A stretch of DNA of 64,000 nucleotides from Nodularia sp. LEGE 06071 (lineage in GTDB: Bacteria > Cyanobacteriota > Cyanobacteriia > Cyanobacteriales > Nostocaceae). Shown in pieces: positions 18,496 to 25,605 of the stretch. How positions within the stretch are numbered: the first letter of the stretch is position 1; every line of letters starts with the position of its first letter. The stretch covers positions 124,001 to 188,000 of the forward strand of contig NZ_JADEWH010000007.1 of NCBI RefSeq assembly GCF_015207755.1, written 5' to 3'. A program made the position numbers and the translations under genes. Below the pieces are notes generated by a model. The model saw only the letters and a program-made list of their open reading frames with translations, had not been told where the DNA came from and searched no databases.

Positions 18496-19161
18496 TTAAA
18501 CGCCTCCCTTGTTCTTGCGATTGCCTACGATAACAGCGATCGCTCCGCCCACAAGCACGACTCCACCACCAACTCCTGCTAAAATACCCATCGGCAATCC
18601 GCCACTTGCTTGCTGAGTTGTTTCACCAGCCTGTGAAACGAGATTACCGCTAGCATCATGGCTATGAGGTATTCCTTGAACATCTGCCTGAGCATGGGCT
18701 GTATCAGTTTTAGGAGTGGCGATCGCTGCTGGACTGGGTACTGTATCGGCGGTTTGGGTTTTGCGCGATTCAGCATAGAGCGACAAACTATCTTGGGTAA
18801 CGAGCTTTTCCTCAACTGACAATCCTTTGGTAACAGCGATTAGTTCGCCTTTGGTCGCGCCAGTGGTGACTTCTACTGACTCATAAAAATTCTTATACTG
18901 CACAAAGACTAGCTGCTTGCCATCAGCATCAACCAATGCCGTCACCGGAATCATGACAGCAGATCCAGATTTGGCAGAGGAGGCGATCGGTGTCACCACA
19001 ATACCTAACAGTTGATCGGTTTGAGCATTGACTTTCACGCGATTAATGCCGCCCGTTGCTTGAAATTCATCACCATGTCCAACGTGAGCAAATACAACTG
19101 TGGGCGCACTGATAATTAAACTGGCTGCCAGAATGGAACTCATTAGCATAAAAGGTTTCAT
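18496..19161 (-). CDS. Small periplasmic adaptor-like protein of the metal efflux locus
   Basis: The product has a signal peptide ([25 protein letters not shown]), a histidine-containing mature start HVGHGDEF and a short domain related to the C-terminal part of CzcB-type adaptors ([60 protein letters not shown]). A His-rich linker HSHDASGN and a C-terminal glycine-rich membrane helix ending in basic residues follow. This is much shorter than a classical adaptor of about 400 residues but resembles the short cyanobacterial versions beside CzcA genes. A GAGGAG ribosome binding site 5 bp before the ATG at 19161 decides the start. Its pump partner immediately downstream is broken. Confidence 0.75.
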   Translation of the reverse strand: MKPFMLMSSILAASLIISAPTVVFAHVGHGDEFQATGGINRVKVNAQTDQLLGIVVTPIASSAKSGSAVMIPVTALVDADGKQLVFVQYKNFYESVEVTTGATKGELIAVTKGLSVEEKLVTQDSLSLYAESRKTQTADTVPSPAAIATPKTDTAHAQADVQGIPHSHDASGNLVSQAGETTQQASGGLPMGILAGVGGGVVLVGGAIAVIVGNRKNKGGV

Positions 19162-19382
19162 AATCACTCCTCACAACAAAAGTTCTCCATAGTTTGCCAA
19201 AGGGCAGATGAAATCCAGGTGAAATGGCAAAAGTTTTTGTAAGATTCAGAGCTTCGTGGTTGATTCCCTGAAGTGATGTGAATTTTACTAGTGGAAGATG
19301 AAGCAGAATACCCATCGGCAATCCACTTGCCTGCTGTGTGGTGTTATGGCTATGAGCTAGGGTGTTAACTTTGTACCATTTT
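18962..19382. repeat. Direct repeat copy A (adaptor 5' part plus response-regulator start)
   Basis: This stretch is about 90 percent or more identical by eye to 20988-21419, in the same orientation. It contains the adaptor gene 5' part on the minus strand, the upstream region, and a degenerate response-regulator start on the plus strand (ATGTGAATTTTACTAGTGG, with TGA as second codon). It ends with a piece matching the adaptor C-terminal coding region in antisense (HSHNTTQQASGLPMGIL on the minus strand). Confidence 0.85.
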
Positions 19383-19420
19383 AGGTGTTCAAAATTCATG
19401 CAAAATATATGCCAGTAGTT

Positions 19421-19690
19421 CTAATCAAGGGGGCTACGCACAGCCTTACCACCCCGATTCAGAACATGGGTATAAATCATCGTGGTTTTCACATCCTTGT
19501 GTGCTAATAATTCCTGCACCGTGCGGATGTCATAGCCGTTTTGCAGTAGATGAGTAGCAAAACTGTGGCGAAACGTATGACAACCCACCTTTTTTTGAAT
19601 ACCAGCTTGACGAACCGCTTGCTTTAACGCTTTTTGTAAACTACTTTCATGAAGGTGATGGCGACGAATTTCGCCACTGCGGGGATCTTT
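19421..19690 (-). pseudogene. 3' fragment of an integron-integrase-like tyrosine recombinase
   Basis: About 90 codons match the C-terminal third of IntI-type integrases: [33 protein letters not shown], then [45 protein letters not shown] and the IntI ending AVRSPLD. The HTFRHSFAT arginine, the LAHKD histidine region and the nucleophile tyrosine in IYTHV are all present. The N-terminal core-binding domain, the first catalytic arginine and any start codon are missing; upstream the frame soon meets the end of the TetR gene. It is therefore a truncated relic, and no attC-like array is seen near it. Confidence 0.8.
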
Positions 19691-19725
19691 ATAATAAATA
19701 GTTATACCGCTCCAACACAAAAGTT

Positions 19726-20352
19726 TTACTGAGTAAAAAGTCCGATGTGTAGTGTTCTTGCGGTGGCTTCAATGTGAGCAGATATTTCACCTGGCATATC
19801 AGTAATGAAAGGTAGTTGCTCATCCATGAGCAGCACTGCAAGTCCATGAATCGTCGCCCAGATAATTCGTACTGTCCTATCAACGTCTTGATTTCTAAGA
19901 CCATCACGGTGTTTTGCTGTTTCAACAATCCTAAATAACGGTACCGCAGCAGCTTTTGAGATGTTCTGAAGTGCAGGTTCAGTAACACGCTCTTTCAGGC
20001 TAAACATTAGGCGTACAAGTTCAGTATTTTCAAGTGCAAACACTACGTAGGCTTCTGCGATCGCTCTAATTGTCTCGAAGGAGTCGTCTTGCACGGGTTG
20101 AGCAGCTTGTTGTAGGGCTTTAGCCAGTTGTTCAAATCCTCGCTGCGCCACACTAATCGTTAAAGCTCGTTTACTCGCAAAGTGTCGATAAACGGCTGGC
20201 TGGCTGACTCCAGTACTGCGTGCTAGCTCACTCAAGTTGAGAGCCAGTCCCCCTCCCTTTGCAACCTGTTTGCAGGCTTCATCAAGTAGCGCTTCATGCA
20301 AATGCCCATGATGATACTTTTCACTACTCACAATTGACTTTACACTCCTCAT
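19726..20352 (-). CDS. TetR/AcrR family transcriptional regulator
   Basis: The 208-residue protein has an N-terminal Tet[48 protein letters not shown] helical ligand-binding domain of the WHG (TetR_C_33-like) type follows, with [18 protein letters not shown]. It is expected to be a ligand-responsive repressor. A perfect 19-bp palindrome covers its own start codon, and a divergent NTF2-like gene starts 100 bp away, so both are plausible targets. The gene lies between two direct repeats together with the integrase fragment, which suggests that it arrived with, or was moved by, a rearrangement. Confidence 0.88.
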   Translation of the reverse strand: MRSVKSIVSSEKYHHGHLHEALLDEACKQVAKGGGLALNLSELARSTGVSQPAVYRHFASKRALTISVAQRGFEQLAKALQQAAQPVQDDSFETIRAIAEAYVVFALENTELVRLMFSLKERVTEPALQNISKAAAVPLFRIVETAKHRDGLRNQDVDRTVRIIWATIHGLAVLLMDEQLPFITDMPGEISAHIEATARTLHIGLFTQ

Positions 20353-20369
20353 GTTATAGCCTATAACAT
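20351..20369. promoter_or_regulatory. Probable TetR operator (perfect 19-bp palindrome)
   Basis: ATGTTATAGCCTATAACAT is a perfect inverted repeat with one central base. It overlaps the start codon of the TetR gene and lies in the 99-bp divergent space to the NTF2-like gene, a typical site for autorepression. Confidence 0.7.
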
Positions 20370-20451
20370 CATAGGTGATTTGCGGCGGGAGACGGGCAAC
20401 ATTGTGTCGCTTTCTTGTTTTAACGATATTCGGAGTTTATGGTGAACAATT

Positions 20452-20844
20452 ATGAGTTCAAATCAACAGTTTCTGCAAAATTTATACGAAGCCTTCAACA
20501 ATCGCGAGCTTGAAACAATTATCTCGGTGATGCACCCAGACGTGAAATGGGCGAACGGGGTAGAAGGCGGTTTCGTTTATGGACGCGACGCGGTGCGCGA
20601 ATACTGGACTAATCAATATAAGGTGATTCAAGTGCAGCTTGAAACCTTAAAGTTTGAGACGGATGAAAACAATCGAAATGTCGTTACTGTTCATCAAATC
20701 GTCAGAGATTTGCAAGGCAATTTACTTGCGGATACAACAGTTCAGCAAATCTTTACCATTGAGGATGGTTTGATCAGTCTTTATGAAATTGGCGAAACTG
20801 AAACAATCCAAGAGATGATTCAAAAGACGAGAACTTCCAATTAG
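20452..20844 (+). CDS. NTF2-like / SnoaL-like protein
   Basis: The 130-residue product is a single cystatin-like alpha+beta domain of the SnoaL/ketosteroid-isomerase type: NQQFLQNLYEAFNNRELETIISVMHPDVKWANGVEGGFVYGRDAVREYWTNQ. The fold usually forms small hydrophobic pockets in isomerases, cyclases or ligand-binding proteins; the specific reaction is unknown. It is divergent from the TetR gene and probably its regulatory target. Confidence 0.82.
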   Translation: MSSNQQFLQNLYEAFNNRELETIISVMHPDVKWANGVEGGFVYGRDAVREYWTNQYKVIQVQLETLKFETDENNRNVVTVHQIVRDLQGNLLADTTVQQIFTIEDGLISLYEIGETETIQEMIQKTRTSN

Positions 20845-20939
20845 CAATTATGTTTCAGCTATCAGTTGCAGCGATCGCGTTTTCTCAAACATAGGTTTTT
20901 GAAATTAACAGTGCAGCACAACAACGCTGTTGCAGCGGA

Positions 20940-21188
20940 TTAGTCGTTGATTGGTGGAGTGGCAGAGATTGTGGGCAACCGCTGTGCAGATCCAGATTTG
21001 GCAGTGGAGGCGATCGCTGTTACCACAATACCTAATAGTTGATCGGTTTGGGGATTGACTTTCACGCGATTAATGCCGCCCGTTGCTTGAAATTCATCAT
21101 CATGCCCAACGTGAGCAAATACAACTGTGGGCGCACTGATAATTAAACTGGCTGCCAGAATGGAACTCACTAGCATAAAAGGTTTCAT
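20940..21188 (-). pseudogene. Truncated second copy of the adaptor gene
   Basis: The first 70 or so codons match the adaptor at 18496-19161, including signal peptide, [13 protein letters not shown] and [10 protein letters not shown]. After GSAQR the sequence leaves the homology and ends in 12 unrelated codons. The GAGGAG site and ATG at 21188 are preserved. It is part of direct repeat copy B and has no pump gene next to it. Confidence 0.85.
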
Positions 21189-21419
21189 AATCACTCCTCA
21201 CAATGGATACGAGTTAAACAAAAGTTCTCCATAGTTTGCCAAAGGGCAGATGAAATCCAGGTGAAATGGCAAAAGTTTTTGTAAGATCAGAGCTTCGTGG
21301 TTGATTTCCTTGGAGTGATGCGAATTTTACTGGTGGAAGATGAAGCAGAATACCCATCAGCAATCCACTTACCTGCTGTGTGGTGTTATGGCTATGAGCT
21401 AGGGTGTTAACTTTGGACC
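20988..21419. repeat. Direct repeat copy B
   Basis: This is the second copy of the sequence at 18962-19382, same orientation, with an extra 13 bp (GGATACGAGTTAA-like) just upstream of the adaptor ribosome binding site. The two copies bracket about 1.6 kb carrying the integrase fragment, TetR and NTF2-like genes. Confidence 0.85.
21318..21410 (+). pseudogene. Response-regulator N-terminal fragment
   Basis: The ATG at 21318 starts MRILLVEDEAEYPSA, the receiver-domain beginning of an OmpR-type response regulator. After about 13 codons the frame runs into DNA that is the antisense of the adaptor 3' region and stops at 21408. This, with the sensor kinase fragment at 24488-25168, indicates that a two-component system was once divergent from the metal efflux genes. 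Confidence 0.7.
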
Positions 21420-21624
21420 ATATATTCAGACAGGAGTTCGTTGTAATGCTTGATATATTAGGATTGACAAAAGATTATACGCAAACTTTCCGTATAATAA
21501 ATAGTTAGACAGCATTGGTGAGTCAGTTACATGATCAGAATCAGAGCTTTCTTATACTGACCAGCAAAGTGATCCATTGTATTTTAGTGACTAAACTAAT
21601 TTTGAAAAGCCAAGGGTAAGACGG
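21420..21624. other. Upstream region of the GMC oxidoreductase gene
   Basis: No gene is seen. The region is AT-rich and holds TTGACA (about 21464) and TATAAT (about 21493), but these are 23 bp apart, too far for one typical sigma-70 promoter. A 15-bp stretch around TATAATAAATAGTTA also occurs at 19690-19704 near the end of the integrase fragment. Confidence 0.35.
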
Positions 21625-23298
21625 ATGCCATTTCAGAACAACTACGTAAATCTGGTTACAGAGAAACCTCAAGCCCACACTCGCTTAATCCGAGATTATG
21701 ACGGCGATAATAAAGATTTTGACTTCATTATCATTGGTTCTGGAATAGGCGGCGGCATCCTGGCGGACGATTTGGCAGATCGGTTAGGGCAAGATCATCG
21801 CATTTTGGTTTTAGATGCTGGTTCCTTCATTTATCCGACCCATGTCTATAACATCAGTCGCATACCTAACAATTCAGTAGCCACACACTTTGGCGTAGAT
21901 AACTTTAAACAGTCACCTAGCGATTCTCATTTCATTGGTTCTAAGCCCCAATTATGTTTTGGCGGGCGTTCTATTTTTTGGTCTGGACTGATTCCGCAAG
22001 CTCAAAGTTGGGAGATGGAGTTCTTCCCAGATAATGTCCGTCGAGATTTGGAATCAAAGTATTTCAAATCGGCTAATGACCGGATGAATAAATCGTTATC
22101 ACTAGGCGATAAGGCACAAAAGTTGGTGGACTATTTTCAGTCCAGCGCTCTTAATTCAGATTTTGAGATAAAACAGACACCTCGTGCTGTACATCAACCC
22201 TATCTCAATCCCGACGGTACGCCACGGGATCAATTCTTTGTAGAACCAACAGGCGTGTTTAACACGGCTGAACTGCTGATTAATCAGGCTGGTCTAACGC
22301 CTGGTGCCGATCAAAACGGTAATGGTCTATTCATCAAACTCAACAGTTTTGTAGAAACGATCCAAAACGTTCCTTTTGACTGGTATGAAGTCAAAACCAC
22401 TAACACTATTACAGGAGAGCAAATCAGTTTTTATTCCCCTAAAGTTGTCATTGCTGCGGGTTCTACAGAAAGTCCTAAACTGATCAATCGTTCTACCGTC
22501 TATCAAAGCCTGCCTGATCAAATTCAGAAGAAAGTAGGTTTTGGCTTAACGGATCACCCTGTTACAGGGGAGTCTCAGGCTTATGTGTCGTCTGTGGGAA
22601 GAAACGGCTCACGAATTCAACTCAGTCGTCGGGATCACGCCAAGATCATCTTCTACTCACGGGGTAATCGAGATGCTAGTGGTCATGTGATCTACCCCTT
22701 CAATATAGAAATGAATATCAATCATGAATACTGGCATCTGAGAAACAACGATCTGTCTGCTGAACCTGTGGTTGACGATACTAGTAAAACGCGTGTTGAC
22801 ATCAAATTTAGCTTTGGGAATTGCCTTGATGATGAGAATGGAATTTTCTCCCACGCTAACGATAACTATACTCCTGACATTCGCTTCAAACGCTTCTCGA
22901 ATCTGAGTGATTTGCTGCTATCGCGCTTTCCGAGTCTTACAGGCTGGAGCAAAGGAGAAAATGAGTTTTTTGACTTACTCAATCAAACAAGAAATCGCAT
23001 TTTTGCAGAATTCAATGATGTAGACTTTATTACTAGTGAGTATGGTGGGGGCAGTGGCAAGCAATGGCCTTTTGGTTGGGGTACGGTTCATCACGCCTGT
23101 GGCACCTTGCGGATGCCGTGGAAAGCTAACCGCAATGCTAGCTTCAATAATGAGTCGGTTGTCGATGAAGACCTTAAAGTTCGAGGCACTGCCGGACTGT
23201 ATATTTGTGATATGTCTGTCATGCCTATCAGCACCGCAGCAAACCCCGTCCTTGCACTTGCAGGGTTGGCTTTGAGACTTTCAAATCATTTGGGCTAA
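21625..23298 (+). CDS. GMC family FAD-dependent oxidoreductase
   Basis: The 557-residue protein has the FAD-binding dinucleotide motif DFIIIGSGIGGGILADDLADRLG (about residues 34-56), a GGRSIFWSGL substrate-flavin region, IAAGSTESPKL and a C-terminal block HHACGTLRMPWKANRNASFNNESVVDEDLKVRG ending in MPISTAANPVLALAGLALRL. These are the glucose-methanol-choline oxidoreductase hallmarks, with the catalytic histidine expected in HHACGT. Substrate cannot be predicted; cyanobacterial members oxidise alcohols, sugars or sterol-like compounds. No signal peptide is seen. It stands alone between rearranged segments. Confidence 0.9.
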   Translation: MPFQNNYVNLVTEKPQAHTRLIRDYDGDNKDFDFIIIGSGIGGGILADDLADRLGQDHRILVLDAGSFIYPTHVYNISRIPNNSVATHFGVDNFKQSPSDSHFIGSKPQLCFGGRSIFWSGLIPQAQSWEMEFFPDNVRRDLESKYFKSANDRMNKSLSLGDKAQKLVDYFQSSALNSDFEIKQTPRAVHQPYLNPDGTPRDQFFVEPTGVFNTAELLINQAGLTPGADQNGNGLFIKLNSFVETIQNVPFDWYEVKTTNTITGEQISFYSPKVVIAAGSTESPKLINRSTVYQSLPDQIQKKVGFGLTDHPVTGESQAYVSSVGRNGSRIQLSRRDHAKIIFYSRGNRDASGHVIYPFNIEMNINHEYWHLRNNDLSAEPVVDDTSKTRVDIKFSFGNCLDDENGIFSHANDNYTPDIRFKRFSNLSDLLLSRFPSLTGWSKGENEFFDLLNQTRNRIFAEFNDVDFITSEYGGGSGKQWPFGWGTVHHACGTLRMPWKANRNASFNNESVVDEDLKVRGTAGLYICDMSVMPISTAANPVLALAGLALRLSNHLG

Positions 23299-23356
23299 GG
23301 GTTCATAACTAGTTGGTGATTTGCTCACTATCACTAACTTATACTATAGTTTGCCT

Positions 23357-23634
23357 ATGGCATACATACCACTCAGAAAAGCGGTCGAATTTCTGGGATT
23401 GCATCCAAATACTTTGAGGAGATATGCAGATGAAGGCAAAATCAAAAGCATTAAAAACCCAGCAGGGCAAAGATTGTATGATGTCGAGTCATACGTCAAT
23501 GGCAGTTCAGATCGAACTACCGTTATTTGTTACTGCCGAGTCAGTTCCACAAAACAGCGAGATGATCTTGACAGACAAATCGCTTATATGCAATCCCTCT
23601 ACCCAGACGCAAATAAAGTCCGTATTATTGCCAA
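23357..23634 (+). pseudogene. 5' fragment of an IS607-type serine recombinase (TnpA)
   Basis: From the ATG at 23357 the frame reads the MerR-like HTH of IS607 TnpA (YIPLRKAVEFLGLHPNTLRRYADEGKIKSIKNPAGQRLYDVESYV), then the resolvase domain start VICYCRVSSTKQRDDLDRQIAYMQSLYP with the catalytic serine in RVSS. After about 90 codons the homology stops at an insertion of another transposase in the same frame. The C-terminal half of TnpA and the partner TnpB are not found nearby. Confidence 0.8.
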
Positions 23635-24382
23635 GGGAGGTGGACGCAAACCAGAGATTTCACCTAAAGAAGGAATCTGCTTATGTCTAGTTTACCTCAG
23701 ACAAAAACCAATTTTTGAGATTTTAGGATTACTCTTTGACATTTCCAAAACCAAAGCCAATGATGCCTTTAATTATTGGGTAGATATCTTGAGAGAAATT
23801 TTACCAGCATCTCAAATAGAGGAAGTTGAATCAGACAGTCAAAAATATCAATAATTACAGCGAATCCTATCCGAATACGAATTAATCATTGATAGTGCAG
23901 AACAAGCTATACCAAGACCTATAGACTATCAGGAGCAAAAAAGATACTACTCTGGTAAGAAAAAAATGCATACTTTAAAAAACCAGTTTATTATCCTACC
24001 AGATGGTGAAGATATTGTAGATATCTGTGTGGGAATGTTGGGAAAAATGAGTGATATTAATCTAATTTGAGATACCCGCCATAAATTTGTCCCCTCACAA
24101 AAATTTCTGGGAGATAAAGCCTACATTGGAGATGATGCCATTACCACCCCTCATAAAAAACGAAAGAATGCAGAAATTTCGGCATCACAAAAACAAGAAA
24201 ATAAACAACTATCGTCACGCCGAATTGCTGTTGAACACATGATATGTCGAGTAAAAATATTTCGAGTAGCCAGTGACAGATTCCGTCTAGCTCGGCATCG
24301 ATATAGTCAAGTGATTATGGCAGTTTGTGGACTTGTCAGATTACGACTTAATCGGTTATTTCCTTTAACCATTAATACTTAA
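23635..24382 (+). pseudogene. IS5-like (DDE_Tnp_4) transposase relic with two in-frame stops
   Basis: The frame that began in the IS607 fragment continues as KGGGRKPEISPKEGICLCLVYLRQ, the HTH region of IS1031/IS5-like transposases. It then passes through a TAA (23852-23854) and a TGA (about 24068-24070) without loss of frame. DDE residues are recognisable: the aspartate in ELIIDSAEQ, the one in FLGDKAYIGDD and the glutamate in RIAVEHMICRVKIF. The frame ends at TAA 24380-24382. Both stops fit single C-to-T changes of CAA and CGA. The element is dead, and inverted repeats were not recognised. Confidence 0.8.
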
Positions 24383-24487
24383 TTTTCTCTCTTTAAATTG
24401 ATTTAATCATTTTCTACCTTTCTTCCCAGTTTTAGTTTTTTTGTCCTTTAATGCCTTCAAACACCCATTTGCTCGTAGGCTAAGATA

Positions 24488-25168
24488 GCGATCGCCTATT
24501 GAAGCTATCCTCCGCATACCGCAATCAAATCAACAAGATATGCAAATAATGCTTCATACTATTGAGCGACAGGGGCGAAGGTTGAGCCATTTGATCGCTG
24601 ACTTACTCTTGTTGACCAGTCTGGAGAAAAATTCATCGTTAAAACCTTTTCACCCCTGTTGCTTAAATGATTTGGTGAGCGATTTGACCGAAGAATTTTT
24701 AGAACTGGCTACTGCTGCTGATATTAACTTAAGCTGCCAAATTCCCACTTGCGAGGTTTATGCTCTAGGTAACGAATCGCAACTTTACCGTTTAGTGTCA
24801 AACTTGATTGCCAATGCCATCCAGTACACACCCAGAGGGGGATATGTAACTGTTAGCTTAGTCAAGAGTGATTACACTTTTGTCATTGCTGTAAAAGATA
24901 CAGGTATTGGGATTGAGGTTGCTGATCAGGAGCGAATTTTTGATCGCTTTTACCGTGTTGATGGCGATGCCTACGGCGGGCTGCGCGCCTACGCTCTCGT
25001 AAAACTGGAGGCACAGGATTGGGGCTAGCTATAGCTGTGGCGATCGCCCAAAAACATCAAGCGATTCTGAAAGTTGAAAGTCAGGTGGGAAAAGGTAGTA
25101 TTTTTACGCTAGAGATGAAAGTTTTATCTTCTATAGAAAGGATTAAGGGTTTTGTCAGCTTTTGGTGA
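24488..25168 (+). pseudogene. Sensor histidine kinase relic
   Basis: After a TAG the frame reads PIEAILRIPQSNQQD, the segment just behind the phospho-acceptor helix, then LSHLIADLLLLTSLE. The ATP-binding domain follows: N box NLIANAIQYT, G1 VKDTGIGI, F box IFDRFYRVD. At about 24965 a dispersed repeat (GATGCCTACGGCGGGCTGCG) interrupts it; the G2 box TGGTGLGLAIAVAIAQKH follows in another frame and runs to TGA 25166-25168. The sensor domain and the phospho-accepting histidine are missing. It is presumably the partner of the response-regulator fragment at 21318. Confidence 0.85.
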
Positions 25169-25245
25169 TCCTGTTTGGGGTAAGGCAAAAAGTAGAAGGA
25201 GGAAGAGTGGAAGTAATAAATTTAAGCTGAATTTGTGATTTGCGA

Positions 25246-25560
25246 TTAGTATCTTTCCTTATCTCGTATGGTGTACTTACTCATCATTTGCTCAAAAGCC
25301 TCTTGCAAATTAATGTCTTGAGAATTCGCCAGACAAATGACAGCAAACAAAATATCAGCAAGTTCACCGGAGAGTTCTTGAACAGGTTCGCTACCCTTCT
25401 TTTTTTTTTGGCCATATAAATGATTAATCAGTCGAGACGTTTCGCCCACCTCCTCGACTAGTCGAGCCAGCATTTCGTGGGGACTCCAATAACCTTTACC
25501 CACTTCTTGTACCCAATCATCAATCTGTTTCTGAACTTCTCTAAGTGTGTAATCTGCCAT
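25246..25560 (-). CDS. MazG-like nucleotide pyrophosphohydrolase
   Basis: The roughly 104-residue product has the MazG all-alpha NTP pyrophosphohydrolase motif: LARLVEEVGETSRLI supplies the EExxE metal ligands and ELSGELADILFAVICLAN the ExxD ligands. A short lysine run KKKKGSE separates the two helices. Such single-domain enzymes hydrolyse nucleoside triphosphates to monophosphates and pyrophosphate, and close relatives occur in both housekeeping and phage-defence settings. The ATG at 25560 (MADYTLREVQKQ) is chosen over an in-frame TTG two codons earlier. It follows the helicase genes of the island on the same strand. Confidence 0.88.
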   Translation of the reverse strand: MADYTLREVQKQIDDWVQEVGKGYWSPHEMLARLVEEVGETSRLINHLYGQKKKKGSEPVQELSGELADILFAVICLANSQDINLQEAFEQMMSKYTIRDKERY

Positions 25561-25605
25561 TTCCAAAGTTTCTTAGTACTTTTGATATTAATACGACGTA
25601 TCGGC

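Noticed and set aside
19070-19399. 109-codon minus-strand frame ending in the adaptor gene region
   Set aside because: It joins a relic of the adaptor C-terminus with out-of-frame adaptor 5' sequence; it is a by-product of the rearrangement.
21460-21500. TTGACA and TATAAT as a sigma-70 promoter of the GMC gene
   Set aside because: The spacing of 23 bp is too long for a single normal promoter.
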